A model generated the notes under the pieces. That model was given only the letters and a program-made list of their open reading frames with translations, made no database searches and had not been told where the DNA came from. Below, piece after piece: positions 9,128-18,874 of a stretch of DNA of 29,343 bases. This DNA comes from Hypsibius dujardini (Eukaryota > Tardigrada > Eutardigrada > Parachela > Hypsibiidae). Position numbers and translations under genes: made by a program. Each line of letters begins with the position of its first letter. Position 1 is the first letter of the stretch. Where the stretch lies: contig LRSR01004916.1 in the NCBI GenBank assembly GCA_001579985.1, positions 1 through 29,343 of the forward strand. The letters run 5' to 3'.

Positions 9128-9754
9128 TCATTTAGAAGCCAACTTGTTCGGCTCGCTTGCTGGAGGTACCACCTGCACTTCCGTTACACCAGGCATAACA
9201 AACACGACGATCGGAGTGTCAAAATCGGGCAAGTTTAAAGTTCCCCAGTGGACAAATCCGATTTTTTGCAGAATATGCTTGCTTTTTTCGTTCTCTTCAC
9301 TCGCCAGGCCGATGACATCACTCCTGCCTAGCTTTTCGACCGCGTATTTCAGCACAGCCTTGCCGACTTCGGTGGCGTAGCCCTTCCCCTCGTACTGTGG
9401 AAGTACCGAGTAGCCGATGTCCGGAACAGTAAAGGACTTGCACTGAAAAATTCCTCCTAAGCCGATTAGTTCGTATGTGGTATCGGAAGACGGTGGGACT
9501 CCAGCCGTGGAACCTGGTGGCTTCAGGGACACGATCCAAGCACCGTAACCGTTGTCTTCGTATCCCTTCACCGTCACTGTCCTAAGGTATGTGCGGGCCT
9601 CTTCCACTGTATGGATGTTTCGGTTCGTGAAACTCTGAAGGAAAGTCGGCGAATTGAACATTTCCACGACGAATTGGCAGTGGGCGTCATTATCAGGGAG
9701 ATATTGGGAGATGTATAACCGCGGGGTTTCAATATAGAAATTTCGATCGGTCAT
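9128..9754 (-). CDS. GNAT-family N-acetyltransferase, paralogue 3, 208 aa
   Basis: Intronless; start ATG 9752-9754 aligns with paralogue 2 (MTDRNFYIETPRLYISQYLP), with 45 additional in-frame codons upstream treated as untranslated. Contains PDIGYSVLPQYEGKGYATEV (acetyl-CoA loop QYEGKGYA) and NEKSKHILQKIGFVHWG. It differs from paralogue 2 by scattered substitutions, a Cys in GGIFQCKSF and a shorter C-terminus ending in NKLASK. The open frame and conserved motifs argue that it is functional. Same-strand tandem order suggests unequal crossing-over after one founding gene. Confidence 0.92.
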   Translation of the reverse strand: MTDRNFYIETPRLYISQYLPDNDAHCQFVVEMFNSPTFLQSFTNRNIHTVEEARTYLRTVTVKGYEDNGYGAWIVSLKPPGSTAGVPPSSDTTYELIGLGGIFQCKSFTVPDIGYSVLPQYEGKGYATEVGKAVLKYAVEKLGRSDVIGLASEENEKSKHILQKIGFVHWGTLNLPDFDTPIVVFVMPGVTEVQVVPPASEPNKLASK

Positions 9755-10515
9755 TTCGAAAGGCTCGTCTCCTGGACTAACGAAAAATGGAATGCAAATA
9801 TGTAGTCGACTTGCAGTGCGAGTATTGCTGAGGTGCGTGGAAACCCTCAAACGCAAAGAATGTATAAAACCGCCTTCAAAACTTGTCAACTGCGCGCTAC
9901 CGACGGCTGGAATTGTTTATCTTAAGCATGTACGATCCTCCGATAAAGTTCTCCCCTGCTCGTACATACTCGTATATACTCGTACACAGTTAGCTCAAAG
10001 CATGGCGCACTACTACTGTCACTTGAACGAATGTAGTTGTAGACCCTACTCATTAGGTTTCTATTGTCTATTCTCGTATGGCTATCGCTTGTGTCGCGCC
10101 AATTCTGTTTTCAACCTTAAGCCCGATTCAAAGGAACAATCATAGCAGCACTATGGAGGTTGAGAGTTTTCATTCGTGGACCCGGTGTGCATGTCTCATG
10201 TCTCACTTGCATACACCAGCAAATACCAGCCATCAATCTGGACTTGATGCGTGCTGACTTGGCGAGCAGAAGGAAGTGTCGCTAGCAAAATAAAATGGAG
10301 CGGACAGCCATACATTTACACTGCAGTCGTACAAAAAAGAATCCAAAAAATCATGGGAGAACACACTGGATTAACCACCCACGTGGCTAAAACCTTGCTC
10401 TGACCGAGTTAAGCCATTACACTCGTTCGTTGAATGGGTGTTGTACACAACCCCGAGTAAAAGTGCTTAATTCGGTCAGTGCAAGGTCTTTGCCACGTGT
10501 GTACAAGAGCAGTTA
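9755..10515. other. Intergenic interval with one MITE
   Basis: Upstream region of paralogue 3 and downstream region of the large minus-strand gene. Apart from MITE copy 3 I see only a short CTCGTATATACTCGTACA-type repeat near 9958-9987. No coding exon is supported. Confidence 0.5.
10376..10503. mobile_element. Palindromic MITE family A, copy 3
   Basis: Left end CCACGTGGCTAAAACCTTGC with CTGACCGAGTTAAG; right end CTTAATTCGGTCAGTGCAAGG then TTTGCCACGTGTGTA. TA at the right boundary, less clear on the left. It lies 12 bp past the stop codon of the large gene, so it may be in its 3' UTR. Confidence 0.88.
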
Positions 10516-11435
10516 TTATGAGCGCCCTTGAGAGGGTAGTAGATCCGCAATCAGTGCCCGACTGTGCTCTTTAAGATCGTTTTTAAGGTGGAACTCCCCT
10601 GCTTCACTGCCGTCCGACTGAGATTCATCCGAAGTGATCCCATATTCGACTTCATTCTACACAAAAGGTACCGAATTTAACAGCGTTACTCAATGTAATT
10701 AACAGACAGAATTTAACTTTAAACAATGGCAGGAAAAAAAGTCGGCGTACCTTGTTACTGTATTGACGGCTGCCACCCCCTTCCGCTCGATTGTGTGATG
10801 CGAGCCAATGACGTTTCAGAACAAAATCCACATTTTCAACGTGCCAGGTCTCTTGACCAAACGGTGACAATTCGCCCGCACTCAGTGAACGCTCCATTCT
10901 CCCGTGATCCGATCGGTTAAAGTCGATCAGCTCCTTAGGCAAACTGGTTGGTCTCGGCCGGCTCGTGGGTCTATAAACTGCATCTAAAAACAAAACTGGT
11001 TAAATGTTACTCCGTCGAGGTCACGAAAAAACCCTTTATAGCAGAACGAACCATCAAAATGTGTCGATTTGACGAACGTCATATCGAATGCATTCGGATT
11101 TTGAATATATTCTCCTTCCGAATAGGCGACACCGCTCAAAGTACCATCGTCACCCGAGGACGACGAGCCCGAATCCAAGTCTTCCTCGCCAATGAGAGGC
11201 TTTTTCGTGGGCTTGGAGGGAACCAGAGGTGAGAGGGTTTCATTGTCACTCACTCGCTGCTCAACTTCTGTTAGTCGTGGAGGCAGATCCGTCTGTATTT
11301 CCACAGTTTTATGTTTTGCTGGCGTACCTAAACCGATCATTTTTTAGTTTGCAAAACGTTTTAGACCACCCGTTAATCTGTCTGCATGTCTGGCTGCCTG
11401 TATGTCAATTAGCTTGACCCTTTAACTAATTGTCC

Positions 11436-11503
<68 letters not shown>

Positions 11504-14500
11504 GCCTATCTGCCTATCTGCCTGTCTGCCTGCTTGTCTGTTTGCTTGTCTCCCTGCCTGCCTGCGTATCTGTCTGTCTACCTGCCTACATATTTACCTG
11601 TATGTCTGTTTGCCAGTCTATTCTTTTGTCTGTCTATCTCACCGTGCGATTGAAGGAGAGGTCTACCGACCGCGAAACATTACGTGTGTCCTTTATGCAG
11701 GGACTTACTCCTATTTAGTAATTCTTCAGCTCGCATGTCATTTAGTCGATTCACGATGGCCTCGAACAGTTCACTGGACGAGCGATGATTCTTGACGGCA
11801 GCAGCAGCTTTGGTCATCTTTTTCTCATGCGCACGAACACCGCAAACCTTGGCCGGATGTATGGGTTGTTCGGGTTCTGTTAGCTGGGAGTCACTGGTCT
11901 GTATTGACAAGATTGATGGCGGTTCCAATTTCGCTTCACTCAACTCCATGGTCAGTGCTGCACGATGTGAAGCAGGCGGCGCAATTGTCTGTCCAGTTTG
12001 GTCCTTCTTGCTGACCAACTCCAAAGTAGCGGTCTGCATTTCTGAATGTCGCACTACGGCGGGCAGGTTCCGAGGTTGAGATGGGGCTTCGAATTTGGCT
12101 TGCTTAGAAAGTACGGTCTGCTCAGACTGATCGTGGGTAAGTCGGCGTTGCAGCTGAATGTTTTCCAGCTTTTCTAGTATACTAGTAAATCCAGGGTCCA
12201 CAGATTCAAGGAGCCGAACTTCTTTCGTTGGAACGAAGATGGAGGACGGGGTGAGGAGTGCAGGAGAGTGCTGAACGCCGAGATTGGTCCTGGACACATC
12301 TGTTTGGGTGCTCTGGATGATGGGAGCTGGGTCAGTTACCGTCGCGATATTTCGTCGGGGAAGAACTGGGAATGAAGTTTGAGTGGTCACACGTGGGCCT
12401 GCAAAAGATGAGTAAGCAGAATTACCAAACTTGGACATGTAAGACAGGATGATATACGTTATATATTTCATAGTACATGTACGCGGGAAGACATGCTACG
12501 CGCAGAGAATACTCAATAGACACGCAGCCAGACAAACAGATAGCAATACAGACAGACAGACAGACACTTACGATCACTGTTGTCCAAGACATTCGTTGCC
12601 TGAGTAGCGGTCGTAGCGTAATTTATCCGCTCTACTATCTGATTCCGGGTCTTTGACGGAGAAGACGTCTTGCTTCTTCGGGTCCGAGGTCTCGTTCCTC
12701 GCATATTTTCATCTCTGCTCTCTGAGTTGCAGGATTCCAAGCAGCTCTCCTCCGAATCATTACATTCACTTGAATCAGCTGACTTGGATTCCATTGAAAT
12801 TAAACTCAATTTCCGGCTAATCTTCCGAACATACTTCGTGGAGGTCGTCCTGGTCGTCGTCCGCGTTACACTCCGTCCGTTGGGTTTCTTCAAAGACAAA
12901 CGCCTCACAGAGGCTGAAGGTCTTCGTTTCAACGGCACTGACTCGTCGGACTCACAACTCAACAAACTCAGACCTCGATTCACCGTTTTCGGGCGTGTAG
13001 TTGTACCACAGTCAACGAACACAGTAGCACAGACATCGATCGGTCTGACTGGTGGAACTTCGCCAACTTTCGGCATTAATTTCGGCACACTTGATGCTCT
13101 AGGAGGCGAAATTTCCACCTGATACCCAGCCACTTGTTCCGACTGTTCTCCACCAAAGTTCTTGTCCGCCTTTCCCACCAGACTCTTGGCGGACGTCGCT
13201 CGACTAGTCAGCAGCACCGATGGCTCCATTGGCACCGCACTGAGAGCCCTGGCCACCTCCGCTCCGATATCATTCTCACATGATTCCTCATCACTGGCAC
13301 AGTCACTCAACTCCCCCGAGCAGTCCGCACTGAGGACACTAACAGACTGACCCTGCCTGCGACGTGGCGAAGATGCGTGATTCTCCTCATCCCATTCTTC
13401 ACAGCTGCCTTCACTGGGATGTTGCTCGATTTTCGGGATCATTCCGGTTCCCGTGGACTTTTCGTCCACGTCAATTTTAATTCCGCTAGATTTACGGTCG
13501 GTTTTTCGGAGGAGCTGCCCAGTCGAGGTCGACCGGTTATCACTGTCACGGTCCATTCCACTTAACTTCTTATCCATCCTATCCACGGCTCGGGTCGCCG
13601 TTCCCTTTTCATCCGCAATGACGCGACCGCCGCTTGAAAATTGGTCGACCTTTCGAAGTATCCCCGTTGACGTGGTACGATGATCCTGCTTCCCCCCGAA
13701 AGCACTCGACTTCTGGTCCACCTTTCCACCGGCAAAGTCAATAGCACTTCCACACTGGTCAGCCATAGACGGTTCCTCCAGTTTCCGGACGCTCTTTAAG
13801 GAATTAGTCAGCGTCGCCAGCACCATTTCTGCTCCGTGACCGCCACAACCGTGCTCGATGCGACGGACCAGTTTGGTGGACGTGCGTTGTGCGACAATTC
13901 GCATTTCTTCTGGTGGTATTTCGCAGTCTTCGTCGTCCGGTTCTGCAACGGCAACCTTAACGGTACACGCAGTTTCATCCAATTTATCCGTCTTGAAGTC
14001 GATGGCGCTCAGATTGGCAGTGCCATTTTCTACAAGAAGCAAGGAAATCATTAGCCATGAGTCAGAAGTAGCGAAATTCCTCCGAGAAGTGTGCGTGGTC
14101 TCCTGCCCATTTGCCATTTAAGTCATTTAGGACTCTTTTAGTCGATATTGTTTCCGAATGACTTACCTTTGAGTTCTTTCACCTGATAAGAAAGTTTTCG
14201 ACCTGAATCCAAATCAGAGATGTCGCTGGTTTCGTTTTTGTACTTCCACCAAGCGAAGCTAGGAGGAATGCCTTCAAAGGTGGGGTCGAATTGGTATTCT
14301 TTAACGACATCCGGAGCGATGATCTGAGCGAAGCGCGTTATGGGTAGCGGTTGAGTCTGGATGGCTTTGGAGGCGCACATCCTGATCGTAGGAAAGGCGG
14401 ACGCGTCGAAGTTAACAGTGCAAGGTGGTAGGGGAGCTTCGGTGTTGTGGAGACACATGTCGGTTTTGTTTTCTTCTCTCCGTTGTTTCATGACTTCTAG

Positions 14501-16938
14501 TAGTAACCGGCGTATCTTCTCGCTGCTGTGAAAAAAATGAAAGGACGCCAATAGGCTATCATACGTGCAGACCAGACACAGACGGCACAGAACAATGTGT
14601 GTAAACAACTGTCCGAAAGCAGACAGACAAACAGATAGATAGATACAGTTTAGACAGATAGACAGACAGACAGACAGACAGACGACAGACAGACAGACAG
14701 AGACAGACAGACAGACAGACAGACAGATAGATAGATAGATACAGTTTAGACAAACAGACAGACATAGACCCAGAACATGGATGCAAAGACACACACATGG
14801 AGGGTACGTTAAATCGAGGCAGAAATATACAAAGACAAAGTAGGTACAATGTATTAACGAACACGCATTTCATGAAGAGCTAAGAGCCAACCTTCGATCA
14901 TCCTGTTGCCGTTCGTACTCCCCGACAGTCCTCCTAATATCGTTGCAGTCATAAGACGGAATCACTCTTTTCCTGGACAGCGGCATGCGTCTTATGGGTG
15001 GTGACATTTCTCTACACCGTGATCGGGTACCCGCTGTGGCTTGTCTGTCACTTCTTTCAAGCCTTGGCCATCTGTTGAACAGTGCGTCGTTCTTTTGGTG
15101 GCAGTCTTCGGGGCATGTGCATGCCTCATTGAAGCTGACAAACTTATTAGCTGAATGCGATCGCGATCGCATTTGGTTTCCTGCCTGTGAAAATGGAAAC
15201 GCAATTCTTCGGAGCCACAAAACCCAACAAAAGAGTATGTATGAGTTGAAACAAACACCTCTACGCACCCGTGCAGTATTATTGAAATCTGTCGGATATC
15301 CGTCGGCACCCGCTGACCTATTATGGAAAGGTTTCGTGTAGGTCTGAGGTGGACACAGCGGGACCGCAGGAATACAGGATTCTAAAAATATTATTAAAAA
15401 TTTATCGCCTCTTTGATTCGAATGAAGATGCCTGGATGATCTTCAAAATTCCCTATTCATCTTACCAAGTGAAAATAGCCGTCTTGGGGGCTTACGACAG
15501 GGAACCCTCTTCAGAGCCGTCATTGGCACTGACCGCCGGTGCGGGCCAACTGCAATGTATCAAATATATACATGAGTTGTCTCGGCAATCAGAAATGGAG
15601 AAACATATTCAAGTCCCATGCGTACGTCTTTCGATGGGAGAACTGTCCCACGGTGGTTTCCGGAACGGTATCCGTGACCGTCGTGTCACGCCCTGGTGGT
15701 CGTATTGGTTCGCTAATGGAGCTCGGCGCCGGTCGCCGGGTCGAGTACGATAATATACTTTCTCTCTGACGGAGAGCGGACGTGAGATCGTGCCATATCC
15801 ATTTCCGGTGAGGCATGGATCCGTGTTATTGAGAATCTGAAAACACAAAAACTTGAACCAAGCCATTTCGACTGACTGGCTGAATTGATATAGGCTACCA
15901 AGCTTGGTACGAGCTCGTATCATATTTACTGTAATTTAATTTGACAATTAATAATTAATAACAATTAATTTTATTTATTTATATATTTATTTATTTATTT
16001 AATTATATTTGTTTATATATTTATTTATTTATATTTATAATAATTATAATTATAATTAATTAATAACTAATTTGACATAAGCTACCAAGCTCGGTACTCA
16101 TACTGTATTTTAGTGTCTATAAATAAACTTGTGCAATTTAAGTTAAAATAAAATATCAGATTTTGGTATTTCAAATAATTTATAAAATTAACCTAAACCG
16201 CGCTACCAACAAATTGAATTTGAAAGTAAATGAAAAATCAATTAATTGAAATAAAACCCGATTTCAGTACGACTAGTTCAAAATTCAAATAAAATCATTT
16301 TTAAGTTAGTCTGAACAACGTTATACCGTATAAAATACACATGGACAATAAAAACAAAGGATATACGCACATTTAGTAATAACAATTAAATAATAGTAAT
16401 TAATAGTAACAATTAAAGATTAATCGATAATCGAAAATGTCATGAAAATATCTACAGGAACTCAATGTGTTAAATCGATCAATCAATGGCACGACAATAT
16501 CTACAGCAACCCAATACGTTGAATCGATCAATCAATGACACGACAATATCTACAGCAACCCAATACGTTAAATCGATCAATCAATGAGTAGAATAACAAC
16601 TGCAAAGTCCGACCATTACAGTATTTTGTCATCTACACCGCGTTCACTTTTGATCTACTACCGCAGTGTAGTAGTATTTCGCAGTGATTTTATCAAAACG
16701 AACTTACCGATTTTGCGGTAAATCTTGATACTGTATCCCGCTGAGTCGCTCGAACTGCTGGAGGTCGCTTTTTCTTACGCTTTCGAGCAGCATTTTCCTG
16801 ACCGACCTCACGCGATCGTGAACGCCCACTCAGCGAAGATATCTCGATCGCACAGTCTAACAACGGGTGTGTCTTGGCGCTGTACTCCAGCTCCCGGACT
16901 TGGCGCGACAATAATTCCAACCTCACTAAAGCATCCAT
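10516..16938 (-). CDS. Large unrecognised Ser/Thr/Lys-rich repeat protein, 11 exons, ~1362 aa
   Basis: Exons, high to low: 16708-16938, 15626-15836, 15466-15549, 15269-15381, 14892-15184, 14167-14525, 12572-14029, 11709-12398, 11052-11327, 10751-10983, 10516-10656. Phases agree at every junction and the total is divisible by three. The donor at 11052 (GTTCGT) and exons 2-4 are the least certain. Start ATG 16936-16938 (MDALVRLELLSRQVREL), then a basic ARKRKKKRPP stretch that could be a nuclear localisation signal. No catalytic domain or membrane segment is seen. Short helical or coiled-coil-prone stretches occur at SEKIRRLLLEVMKQRREENK and SILEKLENIQLQRRL. Residues about 531-646 hold five ~24-residue repeats. 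Motifs TTQTS, STQTD, EIQTD, AIQTQ, SIQTS and EMQTA resemble dynein light chain LC8 sites. C-terminus LIADLLPSQGRS. Mostly disordered composition suggests a scaffold; that is inference, and no family was recognised. Confidence 0.75.
11436..11640. repeat. (CTGT)n microsatellite, pure then degenerate
   Basis: Pure CTGT repeats to about 11504, then CTGC/CTAT variants to about 11640. It fills the intron between the exons at 11709-12398 and 11052-11327 of the large gene. Confidence 0.95.
12539..12566. repeat. Short (CAGA)n tract beside a splice donor
   Basis: About six CAGA units ending immediately before the minus-strand GTAAGT donor of the 1458-nt exon (boundary 12572). Confidence 0.85.
13383..13730 (-). 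repeat. Coding repeat: five ~24-residue units
   Basis: Within the largest exon the protein repeats a unit of the form [R/G]K[V/T]D[Q/R]KSSG..., then an acidic residue pair, then STSTG.[L/I]. The units begin at GKVDQKSSAF, RKVDQFSSGG, DRMDKKLSGM, RKTDRKSSGI and PKIEQHPSEG. The units have diverged at DNA level, so the array is old and held by selection on protein. Confidence 0.75.
14619..14768. repeat. (CAGA)n/(GATA)n compound microsatellite with a duplicated segment
   Basis: Lies in the intron 14526-14891 of the large gene. The segment AGATAGATAGATACAGTTTAGACA appears twice with CAGA arrays between, showing a duplication inside the array. Confidence 0.9.
15890..16105. repeat. AT-rich tract flanked by a direct repeat (intron 1 of the large gene)
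   Basis: TTTA/TTAT-rich sequence at about 15930-16080 sits between two copies of GCTACCAAGCTTGGTAC / GCTACCAAGCTCGGTAC (about 15894 and 16081). The direct repeats may mark a local duplication. Confidence 0.7.
16441..16587. repeat. ~49-bp tandem repeat, 3 copies (intron 1 of the large gene)
   Basis: Unit contains ACGACAATATCTACAGCAAC, then CCAATACGTT and AATCGATCAATCAATG. The second and third copies are nearly identical; the first is diverged. Confidence 0.9.
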
Positions 16939-17816
16939 CGAACTGGAAGCCTAACCAAAGGATTGATTGACTGATGAAGCCCACTGTAACGACATGCTCT
17001 TTCCAGGAGGACGCAGCACCATTAATTGATTGATTGGTTGATTTTCAGTTATTGATTCGTGTCACATCTGATCTCATACGCAGTAGCCAGATGGCAGATT
17101 CCGTCCACAAGGAATTTCCATGACCCGCTGACACTTGCTACATGTGTCAAATTATCCGTGTCAAATTTGACGCGTTTTATTTGTCGGAAACATCAAATTT
17201 TGGCAGAGCGGCAGAAACTTGCAAACAATAAGACTCCGGGATTCCTTGCGCATCCGCAGCCTCGAAGGGTGGAAAAATCTGACTGCACAGTAGGATGCAC
17301 CCAAAAACGACAAGCCCGAAATGAAATATGCAAATTAAATTAAATTAAATTATACCAACGACGGGGCGACACGGCGAATCAAATTATTCAAAACATGTTG
17401 CTTCGTCGGTTTTTGATGTGAACAATTTCGGGGGACAACTTGTCCACAAAACCACAACAACGATGAGCCAGCATTACGGCCTCGTATTAACGCGCGTCTC
17501 AATTAGAAACCGATCAATTTCGTCTGGCGCTGGCATTGTGGAGTTGCTTCGTTTCTTTCATCTGAAGGAAATATGTTCTGTACTCGTACTTGAAGTCGTA
17601 CTGGTAAACCATTTGTTGGCAACCTTTTTTTGTGGGATACTCCTCGAAAATCGCGTTTTTTTAGGGACGTCCATTTTGACTGAGCTGTCTAAAACACCAA
17701 CGGTGAGCCATATGGAACAACCGGCTGGAGTTACGACTGTTGCCGGAAGACCGACGAACGGATCGCGGAACTTGCAGAAAGGTGAACGATGGGTCGAGAA
17801 AGTGGACCATGAGACT

Positions 17817-17923
17817 CGGCCGGTCCGTCGAACAGATGGTTCGGTCGGTCCGTCGAACAGATGGTTCGGCCGGTCCGTCGAACAGATGGTTCGGCCGGTC
17901 CGTCGAACAGATGGTTCGGTCGG
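17817..17923. repeat. 25-bp minisatellite, ~4 copies
   Basis: Unit GGTCCGTCGAACAGATGGTT plus CGG[CT]C. Copies differ only at the last T/C, so the array is young or homogenised. It creates overlapping frames on both strands that are not genes. Confidence 0.95.
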
Positions 17924-18143
17924 AATAGTCGGTGGTTGACAGTCGGCCGTGCCGCGTGGAAAGGATGCTGGTTCACCTGGAAGGTTGACGGCCAGCCGAA
18001 CGGTTGGGGGTGTGCTCAAATAGACCGCCCACCTTCCGGACAAGCAATCCATCTTCAGGACGTACCGTAAATACTCCTGACTGACCGTGTACCTTCAATT
18101 TCGGATAGACCTTCAATTTCGGATAGACCTCAAATCTCCCAGA

Positions 18144-18268
18144 TACACACGTGGTCAAAACCTTGCGCTGACCGAATTAAGCACTTTAACTCGACGGCTG
18201 TGTACAATAGCCATACAAGGAGTGTAATGGCTTGACTCGGTTAGCGCAAGGTTTTTGCCACGTGTGTA
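18144..18268. mobile_element. Palindromic MITE family A, copy 4
   Basis: 125 bp, the best-preserved copy. Starts TACACACGTGGTCAAAACC and ends GGTTTTTGCCACGTGTGTA. Inner arms GCGCTGACCGAATTAAG and CTTGACTCGGTTAGCGC. TA at both ends. Confidence 0.92.
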
Positions 18269-18874
18269 GACAGCAAATCTCCCGAAATGACCGTCCACCT
18301 TTACCGGAAAAGGGTTTCCGAATGTCATCCCTCAAACCCTTGCCCGCAAGATAGTTTTACCTACTACCCGGTACGGACAGCAGGCTGCATTACTGCTTGG
18401 ACCGGTAATCATGGTGAGTGATCGGAGGAAATGAAATGCAGCAAGATTCGGGGAAAAATCTGTCCTCCTGCTTCTTAGTGATAAATAGTTTGACCACTCA
18501 AGGCCTGTGCCCAAAGAGTATATAGGGGGAGAGTCTGGCCATAGTGCCATCGAATAGACACACTCACCTCGTAAGTAGAGATTTTTTTAATCAGGCCACC
18601 CCGAAATGTGGTATATATTCTCTACAGAATATAGCCTGTGTCCGCCCCACACTTTTTCCGTTAACTCTACTACACTCAACAACAGTCGTGAATCCGCCAC
18701 TACCTGGTTTTACGGGAACTTTTAAATTTCAATATGAAAACTTTGACATCGAGCCCGATGGTTAGTGTAATATTTCTTTAGAGTACTTATTCGTACCATG
18801 ATTGTTCGAAATGATAGATTTCTCAACGAGACTTTCTTACAAATTCTATTGCACCCCATCCAACGTTATTAAGC

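Larger units (their letters stand above)
16939..18874. other. 1.9-kb intergenic interval, repeats and one MITE
   Basis: Upstream of the large gene and downstream of the trefoil gene. Holds a 25-bp minisatellite (17817-17923), a duplicated ACCTTCAATTTCGGATAG (about 18090-18128) and MITE copy 4. A possible isolated plus-strand exon with GFTGTFKFQYENFDIEPDG and acceptor/donor-like ends lies at about 18682-18761, but it has no partner exon and is not called. Confidence 0.5.

Noticed and set aside
17418-18052. ORFs of 164-173 codons on both strands
   Set aside because: Driven by the 25-bp minisatellite; both strands open, no splice signals, low-complexity RTDGS or NHLFDG repeats.
18682-18761. Possible isolated plus-strand exon with GFTGTFKFQYENFDIEPDG
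   Set aside because: Acceptor- and donor-like ends exist, but no partner exon was found up- or downstream on the plus strand.
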